A DNA stretch of 64,000 nt from positions 27,273-91,272 of the forward strand of contig WOGZ01000126.1 in NCBI GenBank assembly GCA_009733775.1, given 5' to 3'. The notes under the pieces were generated by a model. The model saw only the letters and a program-made list of their open reading frames with translations. It was not told the DNA's origin and searched no databases. The translations under genes were made by a program, and so were the position numbers. Source of the DNA: Alectoria sarmentosa (Eukaryota; Ascomycota; Lecanoromycetes; Lecanorales; Parmeliaceae). Every line of letters begins with the position of its first letter. The stretch's first letter is position 1. This document shows positions 21,927-34,266 of this stretch, one piece after another.

Positions 21927-23509
21927 TTCAAGCACGATGGGCCTAGGGTTGGAAAGAATGAGAAAATGTCATACGTACATACATGGCTTGGCAGGAAACT
22001 TATCAACTTGGTATGGTAACATACTCCATACTCCATACTCCACCATTCCCCATTCTCTTACATATGTTCACTAACGTCCATTGATATGTATTCATATCTC
22101 TGGAGGGTTCACACGAGCGAGGTACCGAGATTGTAGGGTTCGGATTGCCGACTTGGCCCCAAGATACGCCAGGCTATTGGGCCCTGACTTGGTCCCAATA
22201 GTCCGGGACCCGAGTTGTGTCTATATAGGTGCATCAGTTCCCCTGGCGGTAAGAAGGTTCTTAGGATTCAAGCATAGGAGAGAAGGGATTCTTGGGCTTG
22301 AAACCTCGTTGGAAAGCCATGGTGACGGCGATAAGGAGATGCGGAAAAGGCCAATCAGGAGCGACGGTACCACACAATGGTGTTACAACATGGTGGTATA
22401 CCGTGGTATTATATCAGGGTGAGCGGGACAGACCTTGACAAGGTCTTAGCCAATGGTCATTATATAATTTCTTGGCGGCACAGCCGAGGTCAGGACTCGG
22501 ACTCTTTGGAGTCATTCGCACACAAACTTTACCCAAGTACTGGTGCGGCCGAAGTATATCTATCCTTTTGCTACCGAGGTATCCACAAGTCGATGCCGTT
22601 CATGGCAAGAGAAGATAGCAAAAGGCAGCCTGGAGAGGTGCGCTGCCAGAAAGATGCGACAATTGTGACGAAGCGAACCTGACGACAGAATGTAGCAAAA
22701 GTCACTCATGGCAAGACCCGTCACTAGATTTTCATGTTCACGGTCCTACAACTTAGGCGCCTTTCCAGAACAAAAGTGGCTGTTGTGAAGATATTTCCTT
22801 GAACGCTCGTTGTTTTGCGAAAGAGTATGGTTTTGCATGCCTGTGTTGTTCTTTATTCGCTACCCTTTGACGGAAAGAGTTGGGTTGTCTGGCTTGATTA
22901 CCACACAAACTGGCACAGATCGATAGAAGGGTGCTTTTAGGACAACGGAGTCTTATATGGATTTCTGAAAACTTGGAGATTCCCTGTTGCATCACATTTG
23001 CTCTATTCTCTTACTTTACTCCCTTCACCCATGCTCAATTACCGACGAGGTGACGAAACCCTCACGAGCTTTATTCTCCCAAATCCCGATGTGCAATAAG
23101 ACCTTTCATTTGTGGTTCTGCCTGTTAGGTGTCAGTTCGACGTTGGGAAAGAATGCAGAGCAGTAATAAGAGGCATTATGAATCTCCATGCCATAGGGTA
23201 GAGACTGGTCTTGAATTTGCGAGCTCCTATCTAGAATAGCAAGGTCTCCGCGAGGAGAAGAAGTACTCTTTGAAGGCTGGGTGGTGGATAAAAAGAAAAA
23301 GAACCTCTGCAGTTCAGCCGATTGAGCTGACTAAACGACCTTCCTGCTCTCTACCTTTCGCGCGCAGTATGACAAAAACAAATGTGCAAGATGGAAGACG
23401 ACTGCAAAGACCGAGTGCTGAAATCTCAGCCTTTCGTAAGCCATTCCGCTCAATTTGGTGACGATGATGACCAAGGTTAGATCAGAGCAGATGGGGCCTA
23501 GGAAGATCC
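21927..23509. other. 1.6-kb intergenic stretch, no supported gene
   Basis: Between two convergent genes. An open frame at 22081-22422 (+) has no recognisable domain or splice support. A short perfect inverted repeat, TATTGGG/CCCAATA, lies at 22175-22200, and ACTCCAT repeats near 22022-22042. I find no tRNA cloverleaf. Could hold a non-coding transcript, but nothing in the sequence shows it. Confidence 0.5.
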
Positions 23510-24804
23510 CTATGTTTCAGAAGGACGCGCAGCCTCGGCAGGAGCCTCGCTAGCTGCAGTGGCCTCTGCCTTGGGCTCGGCTGCCTTCTCACCCTCCTTC
23601 GGCGTCTCGCCACTTGGGGCAGCCTCGGCGTCACCGCCATCTGACGAAGTCCAGAGGGTAAGGTTGTCGCGGAGCAGTTGCATGATAAGAGTGCTATCGC
23701 GATAGGACTCCTCAGAGAGGGAGTCGAGCTCCGCGATTGCGTCGTCGAAAGCCTGCTTGGCAAGATGGCAAGCACGATCAGGTGAATTCAGGATCTCGTA
23801 ATAGAAGACCGAGAAGTTCAAAGCAAGTCCAAGGCGAATAGGATGCGTAGGAGTGAGCTCGGTTTGGGCTACGTCCGTAGCGTTCTATCGAGGGGTGAGC
23901 AGGCTGCTGGCGCATCTAGAAGAAGGTTTCATACCTTGTACGCCTCATGGGCAGCAGTAGCAGCAACCTTGCGCTTTTCACCTGACGCAAATTCGGCCAG
24001 GTAACGGTGGTAGTCTCCCTTCCTAGAGTTCGGACTTAGCTTGTGTTGCAATGGCGTTTTCTTGCCAATCTCCTTCGCTTCACATACATCTTGTGGTAGA
24101 ACACCTTTGATTCGCCTGACTCGGCCTTGGGAATGAGGGATTCATCCAACACATCAAGCACGTCTTGACATACACGCTCGAGTTCGGTCTCGATTTTCTG
24201 GCGGTAATCGCGGATGGTACCAACGTGCTTGTCTGAGCCCTTCGACTCCTCTTTCTGCTCGATTGACGAAATTATACGCCAGGAAGCACGTCGGGTTCCA
24301 ACAACATTCTTGTAGGCAACTGAAAGGAGGTTCCGCTCGTCCACCGTGAGTTCACCGCCAATCTGACCTTCGTATTAGATATTGATCCTTCTCATACAGT
24401 TTCTCCAGGTTGTTTTTTGGCTAGAGAGAGACTACCTTTGCAACTTCCTATGCACTGTTAGCATGGATAGCATCAAACGGGTTCGATGCACTAACTTTCA
24501 TGTACGTGACCATCTCTGAAAACCATTAGCATCAATGTTATATCTATCGTATTGACGAGCCTGGAATGAATGCGTACCATCGTAGCGCTCGGCTTGCTCA
24601 CACAGCCTCGCAAGGAACGTCTTGCTGTAAGGGACTTAGTTCAACCGCCAAGCCAGTTAGCAGGAGAGTAGATGGGTACCTCTCGCGCTGTAGAAACCAT
24701 TCTCCGGTCAGTTCTTGTCAGAGATGGACTACATGGGGGAGGGGAATTGGTGCGAGGGACCACCCAGGCTGATAGGCGCGTTGATAACTCACCTCGCTCG
24801 TCAT
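23510..24804 (-). CDS. BMH1: 14-3-3 protein with several microexons
   Basis: 278 aa from eight exons: 24793-24804, 24680-24687 (8 nt), 24578-24624, 24496-24515 (20 nt), 24436-24447 (12 nt), 24088-24362, 23935-24022 and 23510-23884. The joined N-terminus reads MTSERESKTFLARLCEQAER, then MVTYMKEVAKIGGELTVDER; this is nearly invariant in fungal 14-3-3s, so the tiny exons are real. Later blocks NLLSVAYKNVVGTRRASWR, SKVFYHKMKGDYHRYLAEF and LRDNLTLWTSSDGG carry the phosphopeptide groove residues. The C-terminal tail from about residue 240 is Ala/Glu-rich. 14-3-3 dimers bind phosphoserine/threonine motifs on many signalling and metabolic proteins. Confidence 0.96.
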
Positions 24805-25769
24805 GGCGTATCAGATTGGTGTTTGTGAGAGGTGGGAAGTGTCTTGGGGTGGTAGCAAGGATTGATACAAGTAGGTGCGGCGTGTCAGTCGATGGAATGG
24901 ATTCGAGGGCAGACTTGTGGAAGAGTGGTGGTGAGGTGGGTGACAGCAAATTACGGCAGCCGCGCAATAAGCGACGACGACGCTAATCAGCCCTATTTCT
25001 CTGGGGCCAAACATTCAAGATTGGGCTCTGTGTGCAAGTGGAGTACTAGTAGTAAACAGGTCGTATGCGAAAGTAGCAAAAAGTCATGCATACATACAAC
25101 TGAGGTGCCTTGAGGGAAGTCGGTTTTTCCAAGTCCCAAGCGGAGAACGCTCCCTCTCCTTTCATATGCGCACATTGTCGTGCTTATTCCACCCAAACAA
25201 ATCGGCTCTCCCTTTTCTATCAAAACATCTTCTTGCTTGGAAAAACAAAGGAGATTCAAGATTCAAACCACGGTCCCACGAAAACACCAAGTCCCTTGCA
25301 GGTAGGAAATCTGCTTTCAAGGGAAACTTGGCACACAATTGTTGCCTTTTTCTGGCAACGCGTCTGAATTGTAGGACTTGAACAACTTCATCCAACTTCC
25401 TCGCCCTCTATACATTCTCTCCATTAGCACCGTAATTAGTACGACTAGTACAAGTTGAAGCTAGGTACCTTATGTACAAGTATTGAGAGACGGAGGGATT
25501 GAGGCTCTGCTAGAACCGTGCGGGGATGAATCGCGCAAACATTCCGCCGCTCGGAGTAAATGCGCCAATCAAAGCAAAGGACACGTTCATGCCAATAGAC
25601 GTCCTCAATAAATTTCCTTTCCTCCAAGACTTCTATTTCTCTACGTCTTTCCTTCAGACGGTGTGCAAGTACTACCTGCCACGACAGCTTTCTAACAAAC
25701 ATCCTTCCCCAGGCGCATCGGATTTCTGCTGCTCAGTGTCCCCGGGCAATCCATTCTTTTGGCATCACC
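24805..25769. promoter_or_regulatory. Divergent promoter region of 14-3-3 and SERCA genes
   Basis: 965 bp between divergent starts. Open frames here are short and mutually antisense. No repeat or RNA gene seen. Confidence 0.5.
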
Positions 25770-28700
25770 ATGGACGCTTCATACCTCACCTCCACTGAGG
25801 AGGCTCTGGAGCACTTCAAAGTCGATGAACAGCAAGGTCTCTCGGAGCAACAAGTTCAGAGTGCCATAGAAAGGTATGGCCGTAATGGTACTGTACATCA
25901 TCACCCCTCTAGCTAGGCAAGGACTGCTAATACTACCTCCATAGCACTACCAGAAGACCCTCCAACGCCTTTGTGGCAGCTTGTTCTGGAGCAATTCAAG
26001 GATCAGCTTGTTATAATACTTCTAGGATCTGCCGCGATCTCGTTCGTCCTCGCTCTTTTCGAAGACGGCGAAGGGTGGACCGCTTTCGTTGATCCAGCAG
26101 TTGTCAGTAAATCGACTCTGATTATGTCAGGACTGCGCTGACTCGAGAGCAGATCTTGACCATCCTAGTACTAAATGCGGTGGTTGGAGTCTCGCAAGAA
26201 AGCAGCGCAGAAAAAGCTATTGCGGCACTACAGGAGTACTCCGCAAACGAAGCCAAGGTGGTCCGAAACGGCGCGCTGAAGCGCATGAAAGCGGATGACC
26301 TCGTTCCCGGGGACATCATTTCAGTCGCAGTGGGAGACCGGATTCCGGCGGATTGTAGGATACTCTCAATCCAGAGCAACAGCTTCCGTGTTGATCAGGC
26401 AATTTTGACTGGGGAGAGCGAGAGCGTTGGCAAAGACGCTAGGGCTCTTCAAGATTCACGAGCTGTTAAGCAGGACCAAGTCAACATGCTTTTCTCGGGT
26501 ACCACCGTGGTTACAGGCCACGCCACTGCTTTGGTTGTTCTGACGGGAGCATCGACAGCTATTGGTGATATTCACGAAAGCATCACATCGCAAATCTCTG
26601 AACCTACGCCATTGAAACAGAAACTGAACGATTTTGGAGACATGCTCGCAAAGGTTATCACAGTCATCTGCATTCTTGTCTGGCTGATCAATATCCAACA
26701 TTTCAACGATCCCTCACATGGCAGCTGGGCTAAAGGAGCTATCTACTATCTCAAGGTATTACCAACTGTGTCCAACTCGAGATTGAGGTACTAAATGATC
26801 GGACAGATTGCCGTATCCCTTGGCGTTGCAGCAATCCCCGAGGGATTAGCAGTTGTCATCACCACTTGTCTTGCTCTAGGGACTCGAAAAATGGCGGCTA
26901 AAAACGCAGTCGTCCGAAGTTTGCCCTCTGTTGAAACACTTGGAAGCTGCAGCGTGATTTGCTCCGACAAAACTGGTACCCTGACTACAAATCAGATGAG
27001 TGTCAACAAGTTGGTGTACTTGAATGAGTCTGGCACCGATCTTGAGGAAATTGATGTACAAGGGACGACATTTTCTCCAGAAGGCGATGTTTTATCTGGC
27101 GGGAAGTATATGAATGATCTGGCAGCGTCTTCTCCAACGGTCTTGAAGATGACAGAAATCGCTGCACTATGTAATGAGTCGCAATTATCTTTCGATCCAA
27201 AGAGTGGTACGTATAGCAACGTTGGCGAGCCGACTGAAGGCGCGTTACGTGTTCTCGTGGAAAAAATAGGTACCCCGGAGCCAGCCATGAACCAGGCGGC
27301 CAAAGAGTTGCCCGTTCATGAGAGGTTGCACCGTACTAGCAAGTACTTTGAGGAGAAGAACCCGCTTCTTGCCACGTATGAATTCTCACGAGATCGCAAG
27401 AGTATGTCTGTTCTCGTTGGCAACGGCCCGCAAAAACGCCTGCTTGTGAAGGGAGCGCCAGAGTCAATTCTGGAGCGATGCACACATACTTTGTTGGGTT
27501 CGAATGGAAAGCGGGTCTCGCTAGACGGAAAACTCGCGGGTCTTATATCGGAGGAGGTCGTCGAGTATGGGAAGCGTGGACTTCGAGTCATTGCGCTTGC
27601 TAGTGTTGAAGATGTGGGATCCAATCCTCTACTAAGCTCAGCAAAGACTACGGAGGATTACGGTCGGTTGGAGACAAAAATGACTTTGATCGGCTTAGTA
27701 GGAATGCTTGATCCACCACGCCCAGAGGTTGCTGAGTCCATCAGGAAATGCAGAGAGGCAGGCATTCGTGTGGTGGTTATTACTGGAGACAACCAGAGCA
27801 CAGCAGAGACCATCTGTCGTCAGATCGGTGTTTTTGGCAATCATGAAGATCTGAAAGGGAAGAGTTACACTGGCAGAGAATTTGATGCCTTGAGTGAGAG
27901 CGAAAAGCTCGGGGCTGCCAAGACAGCGCTACTCTTCTCTCGAACGGAGCCTACCCACAAGTCTCAACTCGTGGATCTCCTCCAGTCAAGCGGTGAGGTG
28001 GTCGCGATGACTGGCGATGGAGTAAATGACGCCCCTGCGCTCAAGAAATCCGACATTGGTGTTGCCATGGGGTCTGGAACGGACGTCGCTAAGCTAGCTG
28101 CGGACATGGTGCTCGCGGATGACAACTTCGCAACGATAGAAAGCGCTGTCGAAGAAGGCCGATCGATCTACAACAACACCCAGCAGTTTATTCGCTACTT
28201 AATATCGTCCAACATTGGAGAAGTTGTCTCGATCTTTCTGACAGCAGCAGCCGGTATGCCAGAGGCGTTGATACCGGTCCAATTACTGTGGGTGAACCTC
28301 GTGACTGACGGTCTGCCGGCGACGGCGTTGTCGTTCAATCCCCCAGACCACGACGTCATGAGAAGGCCACCCAGGGGCCGCGATGAAGCTCTTGTCAGCG
28401 GATGGCTGTTCTTTAGATACATGGTCATTGGTATCTACGTTGGTGGAGCGACAGTCTTCGGATATGCCTGGTGGTTCATGTTCAACTCGGAAGGCCCTCA
28501 AATCACGTTCTGGCAGCTGGTGAGACACACCATGAGAACTTTGAAAGCTAAAGTTGAAACTAACAAGGTCCCTATAGTCTCACTTCCACCGGTGTTCGTC
28601 CCGATTCCCAGAGATTGGTTGTGAAATGTTCTCGAACGACAGCGCAAAGGCTGCGTCGACAATCTCTCTTTCAATGTGAGTATTTCCAAGAATTCCAAGC

Positions 28701-29085
28701 ATCACGCGTTGACGGGTCTCAGCTTGGTCGTCATTGAGATGCTCAATGCCATGAACGCCCTCTCATCTAGTGAATCCCTTCTGACGCTTCCGCTGTGGGA
28801 CAATATGATCCTGGTCTATGCCATCACTTTGTCCATGGTCCTTCACTTTGCTCTACTCTACACGCCTGTCCTGCAAACGCTCTTCTCTATCGTCCCACTC
28901 AACTGGAATGAGTGGCAGGCCGTGTTGCTGATAAGCATACCCGTCATGTAAGTCAGCGCTGAGATCACATAGGGTCGGATGGGTGCTAATCACCGTCCGC
29001 CAGATTCATCGACGAGATCTTGAAATTCTTTGAGCGGAAGATCTACCTACCCAAGCCTTTGGAGATTAGAGCTAAAAGGGAATAG
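25770..29085 (+). CDS. srcA: SERCA-type calcium-transporting P-type ATPase
   Basis: 998 aa from seven exons (25770-25887, 25945-26102, 26153-26755, 26807-28519, 28578-28675, 28723-28947, 29004-29085). The N-terminus STEEALEHFKVDEQQGLSE is the cation-ATPase N domain. QESSAEKAIAALQEYSA and VPGDIISVAVGDRIPAD belong to the actuator region and TGES follows. PEGL in M4 (about 304) is a Ca2+-site motif. The phosphorylation site is SDKTGTLT (Asp about 347), with KGAPE in the nucleotide domain and TGDGVNDAPALKKSDIG at the hinge. NEVGEV-like M5 (SSNIGEVVSIFLTAAAG), M6 NLVTDGLPA and a full set of C-terminal helices follow. Length and motifs match SERCA (Neurospora nca-1, Aspergillus srcA), which pumps Ca2+ into the ER or secretory pathway. 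The symbol is by family, not proven orthology. Introns are ordinary (47-58 bp). Confidence 0.95.
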
Positions 29086-29748
29086 AGGGTATTTTTGCAT
29101 GTGCAGACCGTGGATCTGTGAGCAATGTCGGAGGTCAAACCAAATTAGAAGCATGGAAAGCAGTCAAATAGAAAATATAAATACAGGCATTTTTCTCACT
29201 CACCATCTCTACTCGTGCGAGAATATAGCCACCAAGATATGTCCATGTGGACTGGTGGAACCTGGTCTTGATCCATTCGGATACGCCATACCCTGCCACC
29301 TTTCAGCTTCATCCGTTTGATCCAGCCCTCGGACACAAGGAACGCGACGCCAGGAAACGGCCTATCTTGTAGGACATGGTCACTCAGCTAACTTGGAGAA
29401 GCCTGTGCAGCGTCTTGGTGGAGATGCAGCAAAGGAGCCCTCGGAGAACCAAATAACAAGTCGCTGTAGGACTGCTTTAAGTCATGACTTCAGTCATCGC
29501 CAATTGGGAGATTGGTACCTATAAATTGGAGTCTCAAGCCCGTACCCTGCTGACAGTTGTATGTCCAAATCAGTGGCACAGACAATGTTGGCAACGCCAC
29601 CCGAGAGCTATCCTCATTTTTTCGCTGGACGATTTTGGCTACATGGTCTACATTGCCGTACTACAACCGAAAGGACTCGCTCATAAAATGCCTGGATATC
29701 CGGTACATTGCTCGCGCAAAATCAAATCTTTCTCCGGCTTCGCATTCT
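29086..29748. other. Intergenic between convergent SERCA and MFS genes
   Basis: 663 bp of 3' flank. Overlapping short frames lack domains. No repeat noticed. Confidence 0.6.
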
Positions 29749-32105
29749 TTACCAGAGATGCGTCATCTTCAGTACGTCGTACCGGCTGAACAAGGCCCTG
29801 TTCTTCTTTCCCAGAATATCTGCATCCGCAGTCAGTACGAGTGAAGACGAGAGACGTGCGCCATTTCTTGCGGGGTCTTACACATGGGAATACTCAGCAG
29901 GCAAATCCCAACCTGAACGCTTGCAATGACATGGAAAACTTTCAATATGCCGCCTTGAACAAGCCAATGGTAGGCTCCCCACGTCAAGGCGAAACTAAAT
30001 ATGTTTTTGAAGATCAGCAGGCACGTGAAGGCTTCGACGGCGATGTCCCCTACCTTGTTGTTACTACGTCTCTAGAGAGAGCTGTGCTGCAGGACAAGGA
30101 GAACTTACGATGGGCATCAACGATGTACAATGCACTTGCTACCGCGCCCAACACCATACCAATGACCTCCAACGCGTAGAAAAAGTCTGGCCAGAACCAG
30201 CCATAATTCGTCACGTTGTTTGCCGTGATCCCAAATCCATACAGTCCTGCACATCCAAATACCAATTGCGCCACCACGAGCACAATACGAAACTCCGGTT
30301 CATAGACTCCTTTGTTTTTCCGAATCATAATCTTTGCGCTCCAGTCGGCCAACAGACCCGCCAAAAGGAAGCCCAATATTGCTCCAATAAATGGCCCTGT
30401 GTACATATAGCCGGTGTGTACTTCGTCAAACCAAAGAGGAGGGCCAAGGAATATTGCCTTTGTTTTTCCTTAGTCAGCATTTCTTCTTTGATGTGAAGTT
30501 TTAGGAACCAAAGATGTCCGGAGGATTGAATCTTATCGGAAAATGTCTTGAGACCAAAATCTTGTCGAAGACCGAGAAGCATCCAATCGGAAAGGTAGAC
30601 TCACAGCTAGAACGACACCGATCATTACGGTCCAACCAATGAGAGCACCTTGTATCAGACAGGCCCAAAGTATAGCGGGATGAAGGAAGAGAGGAAGCGG
30701 ACGAAGGACCAGCAGAAAAAAGCTTTCGTCTGTCTTCCGACCATTGAAGGGGAAGAGAGACCGGGCAAAGCTGACTTTGGGAGGGACCTGCGATGTAGAG
30801 CGATTTTCCGAGATTGAGAAGTGATCTTTTTCAAAGGAGGTCGGAATGCTTGAGTCTGGACTTTGTTTGTTCTCACTGGTGTGTGCTTCATACACCGGGG
30901 TTCTATTGGAAGGGGAACTGTGCTGGGTAGACTCCTCGCCCCTGATGTCGGTATTTAAAGAGTCGTCCCTTCGAAAGGCGGTTTCAGGGACGAAAAAGAA
31001 GATAAATGGCAACATAGCTCCACAGAAGATGGCGATGAAATAGAAGGACCACGGCCAGCCTATGGTCTACGCAAATTCGGAGTCAGCAATGCCTATTCGG
31101 GGCAGAGACTGGGGTTTTAAGACGGGTCTCAAGAGCAGAAAGGTCCGTCGCTCCGGAGACATATCTTGTGACTCAATCTCACTACCGAATGGACAGTGTC
31201 AGCTCCGAATTGTACGTACGTGAGTGATCTTTCCCACCAAAATGGGTGTAAAAAATGCTCCACCGAACAGAGCTAGGTTAGACACGGCCATCCGTTTCCC
31301 GCGCTCCTACAAGATTTTCGGTCAGCTAATCGTCCAATCGGTGCACTCAGTGACCAATGCTGGGCATACGTGAACGAAGTAGAGATCTCCCACGCTGGCG
31401 TTGACCAAGGCTTCGAAAGGCGCCAGCCCTACCCCTTGAATGATTCTCGCCCACAGCAAGCTTTTGTAGTTTGTACCGGTGGCACCTCCCCAAGCGCTGG
31501 AGATGATTATGAGAATGGTACCCAGTAGATATAGATGGCGCTTGCCCCAAACTCTTGCGGAGGCTACGAAAAGGAAGCCTGCAACGCCGACTCCAAGTAG
31601 ATGGTAGCCCGTGGCAAGCGCCATCTGAGTAAAGTCCTTTTGGAAGAGCAACGAAAGTGTAACAGTGTTTGCGGCAAGCAGAGGACTCAATGTGGAGGCG
31701 ATGACCGAAAGGATTGATAGGATGACGAGGATCCTATTTTCATTAGTTCTGAAAAAGGTGACGCAAAGTTTTTGGGGTGGACGTACGAGTCGCGCTTCCA
31801 CAATGGCCAGTTCTGTTTCCATTAGCGCTTGTAAGGTGGTGACCAGAAAGCTCTTTCTTACTAGAGGATCGTTTGGATCGTCACTAGGTTGCGGTACGAG
31901 TATGACGGGAACAGGACCACTTCTATCATACTTCAGTTGTCGTGACTCGAGCGGCCCTTGTTGCGCCGGCCGACTGGCATCGTCATAAATGAAGGCAGTG
32001 CCTAGGATCACAAGCAATCAGCGTCTTTGGGGGGAAGGCTGGGGACAAGAACAGCGAACCCGGGACAGTGTCTTGTCTTGAAGGTTCCAGGACTCCAAGT
32101 CCCAT
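29749..32105 (-). CDS. MFS transporter, HOL1-like drug:H+ antiporter subgroup
   Basis: 570 aa from nine exons: 32060-32105, 31862-32001, 31787-31812 (26 nt), 31370-31733, 31220-31306, 30605-31066, 30109-30457, 29882-30049, 29749-29819. The start MGLGVLEPSRQDTVPGTAFI and the DPNDPLNWPLWKRDS entry to helix 1 fit fungal DHA1/HOL1 members. LYFVHERGKRMAVSNLAL gives the intracellular loop motif between helices 4 and 5. FFFVPETAFRRD ends the N-terminal bundle; a long cytosolic loop (about residues 240-320) separates it from the C-terminal six helices. Substrate unknown; relatives move polyamines, toxins or cations. Two introns (30458-30604, 31067-31219) are introner-like; the other six are 49-63 bp. 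Confidence 0.9.
30458..30604 (-). repeat. Probable degraded introner-like intron (147 bp) in MFS gene
   Basis: Phase-0 intron joining VVLA|AIFLGPPLWFDE. Core retains GGTCTCAAGACATTTTCC, and AAATGCTGACTAAGG gives the branch point. The terminal repeats are weak; membership rests on size, core and branch-point context. Confidence 0.5.
31067..31219 (-). repeat. Introner-like intron (153 bp) in MFS gene
   Basis: Phase-0 intron joining GKITH|TIGWPWSFYF. Left end ACGTACAATTCGGAGCTGAC and right end GCTGACTCCGAATTTGC are mirror images. Core TTGAGTCACAAGATATGTCT faces CTTGAGACCCGTCTTAA. One of the best-preserved members. Confidence 0.8.
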
Positions 32106-33207
32106 CTTGACGAATCTTGAGTCGTGGTAAATCGTCCGGTCTTACTGAGAGGGTTGCCTATTAGCTATGGAGCCTCAGAGACGCTTGTCATAATCAGCAT
32201 GCTCTACGTTTTGAGCTTGATTGCCCAGCACCATGTCTCTTTGTCCAAGTGGGATAGTAGAGCTGCACAGGCTTGATCTTCTTGGAGCGGTCTCGGCCTT
32301 GAATCTTATTGTTCACGTTATGTCCGATGTATTATTTACTGGCTTGCAAGTAGAAACGATGTTATTAGGAAGAGATCAAGGGTTGAAAGACTTTGGCCAA
32401 TCGGACGACCAAGAAGACTGGAAGGGAGATGGGTCTCGTTGCTCTCTTTGTAGAGGATCCAAGGCAATCAAACAAAAAGGAAACAAGAAGTAAGGAAAAT
32501 GCGTTGATCTGGTACTAGTACTCCGTAGCGTATCCGACATTGTTACATAAAGTACTTAAGTGATACTCCGGAGAGCAAACCTTAGCGAGCCCAGTTAGCC
32601 ATACTTTGATGTACAGCAAGGTATTTATTTATTCATTCATTGAATCACTTAATTACATACTTACTTAGGTACTTATTTATTCATTTGTTCCTTCAATCAT
32701 TCATACTCAACAAGACCCGGCCCAAGATGTCTGATTTATCAAAGGCCGCTCATGGACAGCTTTGTCTCGCTGGTGTCGCCTTTGTTTCTGACTACAGGTA
32801 CCTTACTGCTGTATCGCTATCATACATAGTAAAGTCAGTTTGAGACGATGGCCCGAAAATAGCATGGGCCCGAAAATAACAGTATTTAGTGCACCAATCA
32901 TGCCATTCATTGTCCTATCCAAAATGCCCATCTTCAAAAGTAAGTTCCGGCCATTAGCACCCAGCACCCAAGACCCAAGACCCAAGACCCAAGCTTAATA
33001 AAACCCCCAGGTCCCCTCGGTCGCCCCTTTTGCCCTCGACTTCCTACAATTCAAGTACGAGTACCACCAGTACCCTAGCTCCAGGGAGCTTCAAAATCCA
33101 TCATAAGCATAAATCTGCTTCTTCTCGTAATTCTTCTTCCTCTTTTTCTCCTTTGTGCAAAAAGCACCCTGTATTCGTGCTCCAACTCTAACGAACCTGT
33201 TTCAAAA
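32106..33207. promoter_or_regulatory. Intergenic, divergent promoters of MFS and CFEM genes
   Basis: 1.1 kb. Holds TTCATT/TTTATT-type simple repeats around 32615-32700 and a CCCAAGA heptamer array (cccaagacccaagaccc) near 32965-32995. CT-rich sequence precedes the CFEM start. No gene supported. Confidence 0.5.
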
Positions 33208-34266
33208 ATGATGAAGTTCCTTATCCAAACCACCATAATCGCCTTCGCTACCCTCTCCGCAGCTCAACTTCAAGATTTACCCAATTGCGCAAAGCCATGT
33301 GCATCCAGCCTTCCGAGTCAGTGTAACCTTGACGTCTCGTGTATCTGCGCCGACTCCTCTTGGATTACCGGAATATCTTGTTGCATCAGCACCAAGTGTT
33401 CTCCAGCCGATCAACAAAGTGGGTATTCCCCATCCAACTGTGACCGCCACCAGGCATCATGTTAATCGCACTGAACAGAAACGCTCAACGTTGCCGTTCA
33501 ATTATGTGACACGTAAGTCGTAGTACCCAAGAATTGCAAACATGTGTGCCCCCTCCTAGAAACTACGATGCCTCGATTCGCTGACAAGAATCCTATAAAG
33601 CGTTAATGTAAAGCTGCCATCAGCAGCAAGCTGTCCCGCCTCTGCTAGTACCACCGCAGCAGCTAGCTCTACTGTAGCTGGGGGAAACAGTGTTGCCAGT
33701 GCAGGCGAGAGCACCGCTGCTTCGAGCGCGTCTGCTGCTACAACGAGCGCTGTTTCGGGTGCCGAGACAACATCCTCGAGTTCTACCTCAGAGGCTTCAA
33801 CTACTACTTCTGCTGCTACTGGTGAGTGAAAGTTTTCATGTTCTTTCTGCGTTCCGCACCGCGATATCTTGGGCCCATTCCCTCCATGAAGCCTGGTATC
33901 TCGCAATAGTTGCAGCATCCCGAGAGAATGGCATCTTGGAATCTTCTATCGGTACCAAGAGCAGTGATTCTCGATGTGTGGGCAAGACTCTGCAACGTTT
34001 CTGTCCGCGTTCTGGTCAAATGCTCCGTTTCTTGCGGCAATAGCACTTTGCTATTGACCTGCAGAGGCAAGTTTGGGATCGTAGTCAAGATACCACGGTC
34101 TGAGTCTGCCTCATAAAGTTTAATGGCTAACAAATATCCAGGGTCCTCGTCGTCTACGATGACATCCACGTCAAGCTCTGCGACTCACGCATCAGGCGCA
34201 GCTCAAGGTCTGGGCTCAAATATAGGCGTCGTAGGCGCAGCTGTGGCTGCTCTTGCATTGCTATAA
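33208..34266 (+). CDS. CFEM-domain, GPI-anchored cell-surface protein
   Basis: 197 aa from exons 33208-33422, 33479-33511, 33601-33821 and 34142-34266. The N-terminus MMKFLIQTTIIAFATLSAA is a signal peptide. The CFEM domain (about residues 20-90) has cysteines in NCAKPC, SQCNLDVSCIC, SCCISTKC, VQLCDTV and PSAASC; the Asp in NLDVSC sits where CFEM proteins hold heme iron. A Ser/Thr/Ala-rich stalk follows (about 95-165), then a hydrophobic GPI-type tail (GVVGAAVAALALL). CFEM proteins act in heme uptake, adhesion or as secreted effectors. The second exon is only 33 nt. The third intron is 320 bp, far above the norm here. The donor of intron 1 (33423) was chosen because only it restores the frame. 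Confidence 0.88.

Noticed and set aside
22081..22422. 113-codon ORF in the 1.6-kb gap
   Set aside because: No domain, no supporting splice or start context; compatible with chance.
24470..24490. GGTTCGATGC, a B-box-like tRNA motif
   Set aside because: Lies in a 14-3-3 intron and has no matching arms.
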